The notes beneath the pieces were generated by a model. It ran no database searches, had not been told where the DNA came from, and saw only the letters and a program-made list of their open reading frames with translations. Positions 55,828-64,000 of a stretch of DNA of 64,000 nucleotides are shown one piece after another. This DNA comes from Armillaria gallica (Eukaryota > Basidiomycota > Agaricomycetes > Agaricales > Physalacriaceae). The translations under genes and the position numbers were made by a program. The stretch is taken from positions 186,001 through 250,000 of the forward strand of contig JBANDB010000006.1 of assembly GCA_037576215.1 (NCBI GenBank). The letters run 5' to 3'. Each line of letters opens with the position of its first letter. Positions within the stretch are counted from its first letter, which is position 1.

Positions 55828-58800
55828 AGAAGACTGAGACTGATAGGAAATTTTCTCGACGATGTTTTCTCCTTCATTGCTTGACTTTCGTACTCGAGGT
55901 CCAGCGCTTCACTTTGTACCGATAACGAAACATGTCCGTTATATCAGGGTAATTGACAAGTATACTGGCAGAGCTTCGTTTCTTGTCGTCGTCCGTCGAC
56001 CGCCGACTCTGTATTGTGGCCCGCCTATAATGGATACGCCCCATTGCGCCCAAAAGTATAGCATCAAAATCTGAACAAAGCGTAAAAAAGGGTAAGAGAT
56101 AGACAGCGCCCGAACCAAGCATGCCCGGTGGTGACTAAGTGGTTCAACGGAATATCTTCTTCGCCCAGCCCGCACGTATGCACCGCATTCTCATCAGACA
56201 CTCAGAGCGAAAAGAATGAGTAGAGAAGAGGGAAAAGGGAAGAATCTACAGGGGAAGCAACCCCAGTACTGTATGGAAAGACACTGTTCCCTGCTCTTCA
56301 ACGTCGCAGACACCATCGATGGTACTCTGGAAGGGCGGCTCGTAGAAAAATGTTGTAATGTTGAGGTTATTCACGGCTATGTACTGTATTGGGAGAAAGG
56401 AAAGCCGTGACTGTGACGGTAAGAGGTCGTCAGAGGCCAGGCCGGCCGTCGTCGGGTGGTTGTCTCACGGCTTTCCTTCTTTCCATCACGACTGCAGAAC
56501 TCACTGCGAGTAATTCTCACCACATCGAGAATTGTCTCAAGACGCGTCCCCTATGAGACCCGCCGCTATCGTCATCAATGGACTGCTTTTGAAGCGAGTA
56601 CCCAGTGATACCTATCGCTGACATCTGGAAAATGCTTTTTCTTACTGTAGTCCCTCCCTCGCAATATAGTATTCACTAGGGTACATAGTGGTCCATAGGA
56701 TGTAGCTAGTTACAGAGCAATATATAGTTTGGCTGTCCTACATAATCCGTATAGCACCGTAGTGCCATAGCGCAGCCTTGGCGCGGCTCCTGTGACCTGT
56801 CCAACATATTAATTTGTCAAGGCCTTGAAGACACGATGTGCGTTCACTTAAAAGGCACCACGCTATTGTGGTCCTTCCCAAAAGTCCATGCCAACCTTTA
56901 TCCCATCCAAAGACTCTACAGTTCTCTTCACCGTCGTTGTCCTAGTTTTACTTTTCGCAGTCACAATGGCTCTGGCATTTCTAATCTATTACTATCTGAT
57001 GTGCCCTTCGAAGCTCAAACATGATGGTCATTCATTGATTTACAATAGTAGTCAGATATTCGTAGTATACAAACTGCCGATACGCTACTGTATACACACA
57101 CTTGTTAATATAAGAGCATGCATGTGGCATGCTGCCCATGCCAACCTTTCTATTCCGGACAAATTGCGTTCGCCGTTAATGTTCCATTTTGAGTCAGATG
57201 CATGTACCTGAATCCTGATTGCTCCGCGGAAGCGGATGGACGGATGAATAGATCACCGCAAAAGGGGTCTGAGGTCATAGCATCCATACCGCTGTAGCGC
57301 TTGTAGCTCCGCGCTATGGTCAGCTATGATAGCGGTCAGTGCGACACATAGCACTCAGTATTGCAGACTTAGCTCTCAGGCTATATGCCCTACAACGTCT
57401 ACATAGGGCTATATACCGAAGGTGCATTTTCCAGATGGAGAAGATATCTTGCGTGGACCTAGCGACATCAAAAGTGGGTCCAGCACCATTATAATTGTTG
57501 CAAATGGCTTCACAGAAATCGTAGCTACAGCTCCCTCCTAGCTTGCCCGACCTTCTTCTACTGGCGGTGAGCGGCTATATCGACACTGATGAGTGAGCCC
57601 ATCAGCTTGGAGGAGCGAACCCGTCCCGGCATCCAGCGAAAATTGAGGCAGAAATGTCGTAGGGTCTGATTGATATGCTCAGTGCCCATGGTGTGGCCAA
57701 GGAAGAGGGTACGACCGACCTGGCATTGTCGCTGTCAATGCCGATGGACTGACCGGCCGATGACATATTTTTGTATATGTTATTGCTCGGTCCATCGTGT
57801 CTGGCGCGATGGTGCTGGGTCTCTTCGTCCCTCCTGCTGTGCATGAAACTCTCCAAGTCGTCGGATTCGACGTGGAAGTCTTGGAGTACCGTACGCCAGA
57901 GCAGTTCCCATTGTTCCGACGCTTTCCTATCGTCGTACCGATACTTTCCAGGGATGATCAGCAGGAACCATCTACCCATTCATGAGTGTCGAAGCCGAGG
58001 GTCGGTGCATCATTTGGAGCCCCGCAGGGGATGTACAAATTGTCGCTAAGGACCAAGAGGTATCGATGCGAATCAAACTTTGCCACGAGGTTGTGCGTTG
58101 TTTTCTAATTCGTCACATCATCAGTTGTCGATCTCCAAGCTTCTATTCTCGGCAAGTAGGCCTCAGTACTTCGTTTTCTGACCCGGCTCTAACTTCTAAG
58201 ACTTGTAGACTCAGGTGTAACCACGCTGTCTTTTCGCTCGCACAGATATCAGCCAACCCCAAGTCATGTCAACATCTTCTCGTTCAGCTAGCGACCGGCG
58301 AAAGCTATTCAACGGAATGTACCGCTCTCTCGTTGTCCCTCTTTTTCACAAGTAGACGTGCGAGATCCTTTCTCTCCTCAGTATACAATCCTTGGAGGCC
58401 TTAGTTACTGCTGGGACACTTACTTTTCATGGCGCAGGGCTGGGCATTACGGGCGTCCGTGGAAATCCTTGCCGTCCTCGGTACTAGCCTTTTGTTCGCA
58501 GCCTCAATTCTATCTGACTCAATGATCAAGTGCAGGTCATATGCCAATGTTCCCAGGCTGGTCCAGGAGGAACTGCGCGACGTTCTCGAGGAGTGCAAAA
58601 CCGATCTTGAGATATGCTCAATAGCAAGGTTTTGGGTAGCTTGGACTTTGATTGAAAGTCGTTTCTGATGATCGAACGATCGGAAGAAGTCGCATTTAAT
58701 TTTATGGAAGGAACGGTTTATGTGCAACAACTATACAGTACGTGCACACGAGGCACTCTAACCATGCAAAATCGATTTAGTTGGAAGAAACCTTGGCCGA

Positions 58801-58836
58801 TGGCCTCTCTAAGTAAATAAAAACAGTACTGGTAAC
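55828..58836. other. Gene-poor stretch
   Basis: About 3 kb without a supportable gene. An ATG frame at 56888-57211 contains one strong hydrophobic helix (LFTVVVLVLLFAVTMALAFL) but no other feature and no paralogue. Open stretches at 57602-58404 and 58401-58730 overlap on opposite strands. Could include a small membrane protein or relics. Confidence 0.35.
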
Positions 58837-60261
58837 TTAAGCATTCAACATAAGATTGCCAAGTGACGAGAGGGTGCCATCGTTGTTGTAGAGGCACGAT
58901 CCGGTGCCGACGTAGGAAGCGGCACTCGCGTCATTGGAGGACAAGAGCGAGGGCGACGTCGCGACGAAGGGGAAGTACAGAGTGACATAGTCTTGGGAGT
59001 CTAGCCAAGAGAATGCCTGGCATACTGAGGTTTAGCTAAACGTCTACAACTGACTCGATCTGCGTACCTGGCTAAAGAACGACGCCCTTGATAGACGAAA
59101 GAAGTCAATATCTTATGAAAATCTAGATAATTTGTCCTTACTGAGCAGAGGCACCGCCGGACGGGTTCGTCAGAGCGAACTCGGAAATAACAATGGTGTA
59201 GCTCTAGGGATATCCTTTAAGTCGCTTATTTCGCATGATGATCAATGAGGACTAACGGGGAACCTCGCGCGCGCCTTCTGGACGTAGCTCTGGAAATCAG
59301 AAAAGCTCGTACTGTAGGTTTTGGTCGGCATAAGCGCTTGCCTGATTACGCGACGTACGAAAATCACTCACCCATACCAATGCTAAGTCGAAGGATTCAG
59401 TTTCCACCGAGAAGGAATCATGAGATTTTCAGAACATACCAAATTAATGTAGTCAGCATAACATCGACCAGCACACGCGTTGATCATTTGCGCAAGCCAA
59501 TCTAGACCTTGACCGGAAGAGGAGCTTGAAGTAACCGCGGGGAAGGCCTTCTTAATGGCCTGAATTTCAAAGTTAGCCTCTAGTTCCAAGACAGTGCGAG
59601 TTCTTCATGCTCACCAGTGGGTTGATGTACGTGATGTACCAAGAAGCGGCAGCACTGGGACTGATCCCCGAAATGTCAGGTTCATTCAGAGTGAATACGG
59701 CTAGTGTTGGAGGGATGAGACCTCGGACAAACAGTTTCGGCAATTAAAGGACGTACTAGCCCAGCCTTGAGCCGCATGTCGGGAAGCCAGCTGCGAGATG
59801 GGGCTTGAATCACAGTCCAAGCAACGTTGCATTCCGATGAATCCCAACCCGCCGTTACCATTGGTAGAAGGGGGAGCGTAAGTTTCCCAATCATAGCTAT
59901 ACTCGAGGTGAGGGTCGATAAATGCATATAGGAAAGTTTGACGGACATTGCGACAACCTGTGTGTAAGTAATTAGATGGGTTTGGACGACAGCAGAAGAT
60001 CATGGTCACAAATTCACCTTCCCATTCCCGGTGTTGAACCTTCCGGGATCCCTGAGGGAAATGATGATATAAGTTTAGGCACGTCGAGAAGAAAGTATCA
60101 TAAACCGTACAGAGGGCTGTTGTCTGCCAACGAGCAGCAAAAATGTCAGACATAATGTCGATGGTCCAATAGTTTAACGCACAATAAGGCCACGCAAGAC
60201 CGCGTTTTCCAGCATTGACTGCCGAAACGAAGAGTGCGATGAGTGACAAAGTAGTGAGCAT
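58837..60261 (-). CDS. Secreted GH128 glycoside hydrolase (beta-1,3-glucanase type)
   Basis: Twelve exons in phase, 269 aa: 60261-60183, 60123-60111, 60051-60018, 59957-59947, 59896-59757, 59700-59615, 59559-59440, 59382-59372, 59311-59257, 59203-59142, 59086-59068, 59016-58837. Signal peptide at residues 1-18 or so (LTTLSLIALFVSAVNA), then the family opening GKRGLAWPYYNSPLDPGRFN, VVAIYDWETYAPP and FIGMQRCLDCDSSPI. The catalytic acid/base Glu lies in TLNEPD and the nucleophile Glu in IVISEFAL; NLHWYG and the ending YVGTGSCLYNNDGTL are also typical. GH128 enzymes of mushrooms cleave beta-1,3-glucan, as shown for the founding Lentinula enzyme, so a cell-wall remodelling or autolysis role is likely. 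Three exons are only 13, 11 and 11 nt. The acceptor before exon 11 is AAG. No stop interrupts the spliced frame. Confidence 0.88.
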
Positions 60262-61849
60262 GACGGATGATTGTCAAGGAGGGGCTTTCGATGTCGACTG
60301 AAGGAAAGCTGGAGAGACCAGGTATTGGATTGCGGGTATTTAAGCAATGAGAGAAACTGTAACAGCATCATATGCACCTTATGGTCCAAATAAAAATATC
60401 ATTGTCGGCTTTTAGATAATAAATGTTGCTGCATGGAAAAAGGTGAATACGAAGAGGCGGAGCTCCTTGACCAATGATGGGAATAGTCATGCCACCGGGA
60501 TACCCCAATGAGCCTGAATGAGAGCCGAAATACCGGGACGCTTGAGTATGGCCAGTATTCCTGAGACCTCGACCAGTCACGAAACCCAAGATTAGAGGGA
60601 AACCTGCCGGGTCCCCAGCCGACAATTTGAGAACCGTATGACTATACACACCCGTGATTGAATTGATGGGTGGAGTAGCACGCTCTTTCAGGTTGTTGCT
60701 ACGCAGGAATACAGCATTTCAAGTTGCCTGGAACGTTGAAACTTGAATTTCCGCATGGACAGAAAATGACTAGATCTTTCCTACCGTTTCATCCTCGAGT
60801 TGGTAAATACTGCTGTGGTGCAGGATACATGTTATTTCTCGGCCGCTGACTCTGGTCTGAGACTAGAAGAATTAAGGAAGGGAGAAAATCACGGAAAATT
60901 GATGGAATCATTGACTACAGGGGCTTCGGAAAAATAATGGTTATATCAAGTGAAACTGACGGCCGTAGAAAGATACACTCGCCGGAGATACTTGGGCCCT
61001 TCTACGCTGCAGCAAAGTCACCTAGACCATATTGGTTCTATTTTATTTCTTTGTTCCCATATTTAGTGCAGCTAGAAGCGTGGACGGGCATCAATACTGA
61101 TCATGAAAGTATTGCTTCAAAGAAGTTGATGTCATGAGCCGACGACACAGCAGGACGCCCCACACTGGCAGTGATTGATCCGGCTGTAATGTCATCAGGC
61201 TAGCGACTTAGTCAAGATTAGAGCTGATAACCTTGACACTTAAACGGTAGCTTCGTGAAGGCGGGACTTCGGAAGCGACGAGCAGTAGCACATGAATGTC
61301 CAACACGTGTACAAGATGTTTCAGAAAAGGATGTCCTAGCCCGCATTGATGGGTAAACTCAATTATCCGCATACCCAAGGATCCGTTCAGCCAGGAATTA
61401 AAAAATTAGAAAGAAAAAGCCGTGAAACTGATACTTACACGTCTACAATCCTTTGGAGAGTCTCGTGATGTTCCGTATTCATAATCGCCAATCAACAATA
61501 TCCTTAAATTCTGGATAGTATATCCGTGGTCAACTCCGACGGGATTCGAACAAAGCATTGAGAACGATCTGAGAATGACACGGTCAGTTACAGTATTCCC
61601 AAGATGAAGTCTAATCGAAATAGCCAGCGTACACGGTCCCTAATCCAGAATATGGGATTCGTCAAGTGGATCCCAGGTATTCTCCCGCTGAGGTGACGAA
61701 ACTGACTTGGTGAGTGTCCCGAGAAGCCACGCAGCCGGAGAATACCAAAAGACGATTGTAGCGCAACTGTAGATCGGCCGACGTAAGAGGATCATTACAA
61801 TGAACAATTTTAAACGCAGCTATTGTAAGTTCAATTTCAATGGCAGAAA
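60262..61849. other. Intergenic, no gene seen
   Basis: About 1.6 kb upstream of the GH128 gene. Open stretches at 60368-60649 and 60937-61137 are unsupported. A tRNA-like B-box match near 61550 was examined and rejected. Confidence 0.4.
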
Positions 61850-62116
61850 ATGCTTGCAGTCAACCCTGACACTACACCAAATCTTATCGTTGACGGTTTT
61901 GGATATATCGGTCTACCACCGATGACGCACGTCTCAAGCCATAATGATGAGGAGACGATTGTTGACGCGGGTGTGCGCAATACTTGGGAGATCTCGATCG
62001 GCGCCGACAAGATCACAACGAAGAATCTGGACTGGCAGACATTTTTGGGTGCCTTCGGTGTGGCTGCAGGTTACAGCACCCGTGTGCGAGTCGTAAAAAC
62101 TGCTACTCTATCATGA
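61850..62116 (+). pseudogene. 2OG-Fe(II) oxygenase-like N-terminal remnant
   Basis: An 88-codon ATG frame. It contains GFGYIGLP and later EETIVDAGVRNTWEI, which I recognise as the N-terminal signature of a fungal 2OG-Fe(II) oxygenase (prolyl-4-hydroxylase-like) family common in basidiomycetes. It stops before the iron-binding H-x-D...H motif, which is not found downstream. The last codons (TRVRVVKTATLS) look like a damaged match to the next conserved helix. Recognition is from memory of the motif only, so it could be mistaken. Confidence 0.45.
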
Positions 62117-64000
62117 ACGTTCCTTCTACAATTTGTCGTACTCAGACCATGCTCGGCTAACCCAGAAACCATCAGGGATGCGCTGGTGCATGGCGGGTGA
62201 CAAGGCCAATGGAGGTGCATATAACGACCATCGTTGCATCCACCCGTTTCGAGATATGAGTAGGGACTGTACTCGGGACCGTAGGAAAGTTTGACGCTGA
62301 CGCCGTAATCGCTGCATTCATAGTCTTGAAGTTTAGCCGTTAGCTGATGGAAATAAGATTTGCGAATACTCCACGCACCTGCATAACTGAAGTCCACTTA
62401 GCGCTACCCTACAAACAACTTCTTTCATTCACGCGTAATCGAGAGAAACGATCTCTTTAAAAAGTGCGTCAGGAAAAAAAGCAAGAGCTTGACTGAAAAA
62501 CCTTACCTTTTCCTAATCAACTCGAACTCGCCGTGGCTAGTATCAGTCAGTAAACCACCGGCTTAAATCAAGTTTGCGCTTACCACCAGATTCACTAGAC
62601 AGTGTCCGCTCAGATCTCTGGACGCCATATCCGCGCCTCGCCCATACTCAAAATTCGCTACCCTAATATGAAACGAGTTGGTAATGTCATTGCCGTCAGC
62701 CCAAAAGACACCTTACCTTGCCTTCCTGCCGTTCACCAGGCTCTGCCTTTGATGCCATACATCCCGAGTTTGTGGTGGGTGAAATGTCGTCGCCGCCATC
62801 TTTGCTTGCCTTCGGGACATATGCATGCCGCTGACAAGTCAGGAAGCAGAAGCATCTTGCGAGACGATCCACTGGTGTCATGGGAGAGTTTGCGCGTCGA
62901 CAATGTGACAGTATTCGTAGTCTTGAAGCCTAGGCTGATAGTGATGACTAGTTAGCGATATCAAGGAGAGAGTGAGTAGCGTACACACCTGGCGAACACA
63001 GCGCCATCCAAACGTTGAATTAGGGCCGGATTCCGGCACACGTTTCTGGGAAGGAAGCTGCGCAGAAATTCGTAAGGAGGGAAGGGATGAGCTTTGATAA
63101 ACAGCTTACCTCGTTCTATCACTCCAGCAGCGTGTTGATCAAACTGGTATTCATAGTATTTTTGTCTTGAACTGAGAACGCGGGAGAAATCAAAGTCTTA
63201 AGGAATGGAGAGACCAACACGCTAGTGCGGGTATACCGTGGTCGTGAGCAAAAAGTCAAATCAAAAACTGATGGCGATCACGAGATCACACTCACCCTCA
63301 GCAAAGCGCCGACGAGGAGTTCAAAGTTAAAGAAAAACCCATCGATGGAACGTGCCACGACGAAGACAATCATCGATGTCTAGCGAGAAAATGAGTAGGA
63401 TGACGCAGGAGATGGAAAATGAGGAGGGAGGCCACGAAGAATAGGTGAATCATGTACTTACGAACCCGGCAGTCAACGATCAGTGTACTGGGAGATGGGG
63501 TTTGGGGCGAGGCGACGTCTACTGATCCGTGAGTACAGTCACTAAGTACTCAGTACTCATGAACCTTACGTTCCACGACTAACTTCTCTTTCCAGCGAAA
63601 ATTGTTGAAGGAGCACTCCGAGAGCAGACTCTAATCACTCAACATTTTGACGGCCAGCTGCTTTGAGGGACGCTTTCTTGGGTACCGATGCTGGACATGC
63701 AGCGCTCAACTTTGAAGAAAAGCAAAAGTAGACAACGAGAGTCATGGTCAAAATCACCTACCCGTACCCTTCATTTTTCTTCTTCCACGTATAATTGTCA
63801 ACTTTCAGCAAAAGTACACGGGATTGTATCTGCCGGACATTTTTCCTTTGTGTCATATGGTCTTATAATGTACCCTTGACGATAAATTAACTCCGAGTCG
63901 AAGTACAGGCCGCATACTCGTTCTCTTCTCAGTTGACAGTTGTCGCTTACCTTATACTCAGTGTTAGAGGATATCCGTACCGTATACTATTTCTTTATCT
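62117..64000. other. Gene-poor stretch with a diverged internal repeat
   Basis: The minus-strand frame around 62300-62340 reads LQDYECSDYGVSV, and around 62900-62940 another minus-strand frame reads LQDYEYCHIVDA. The surrounding DNA (CTTCAAGACTA-GAAT) is also similar, suggesting an old duplication about 600 nt apart. Neither frame is long or has a recognisable domain. Nothing supported from 63000 to the end. Confidence 0.3.

Noticed and set aside
56888..57211. 107-codon frame with one transmembrane helix
   Set aside because: It has a single hydrophobic segment, low-complexity remainder, no signal for splicing and no paralogue; too weak to call a gene.
61530..61600. tRNA gene on the minus strand (GTTCGAATCCCG box)
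   Set aside because: The T-arm stem does not pair, and no matching acceptor stem, D-arm or anticodon arm could be found.

Overview
The window is nuclear DNA of a filamentous basidiomycete, most likely an Agaricomycete. The support is many short GT-AG introns of about 50 nt, a 14-exon cytochrome P450, a 12-exon GH128 glucanase, a lineage-typical seven-helix membrane protein family, and a large family of BTB/POZ proteins of the kind that expands in mushroom-forming fungi. No prokaryotic features, rRNA, tRNA or CRISPR were found.

Layout. 1-970: the 3' part of a C2H2 zinc-finger gene. 1614-21498: a head-to-tail array of BTB/POZ genes, all on the minus strand, with eight intact two-exon genes and seven decayed copies. 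Every recognisable copy ends in a separate 24-117 nt exon starting VPL(D/N/E), which a simple ORF call misses because it reads into the intron. The gene pair at 18930-21498 has a dead duplicate at 9391-11254. 21499-24955: no recognisable gene. 24956-27302: an intact P450. 29689-31214: two paralogous small secreted peptide precursors.

31166-46590 is a large tandem duplication in the order S1-D1-S2-(T1,T2)-D2. It carries two near-identical genes for an unknown 166-aa secreted protein. It also carries a seven-TM gene that is full length in D2 and truncated in D1, and a 392-bp hAT-like MITE in D2 whose empty site survives in D1. 46730-48720 holds another seven-TM gene in a stretch almost free of CpG, with a premature TGA. 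48721-54552 is gene-poor, with 3' exons of a Cys-rich protein and paired GACC repeats. 54553-55827 is a third seven-TM gene. 58837-60261 is a secreted GH128 glucanase with three micro-exons. The last 3.7 kb shows only a remnant resembling a 2OG-Fe(II) oxygenase.

No operon-like logic links the genes. The coherent theme is accessory-genome turnover: tandem amplification of BTB, seven-TM and small secreted protein genes, followed by decay through frameshifts, deletions, splice-site loss and CpG loss. All exon coordinates come from manual splicing checked for phase; none was verified with transcripts.
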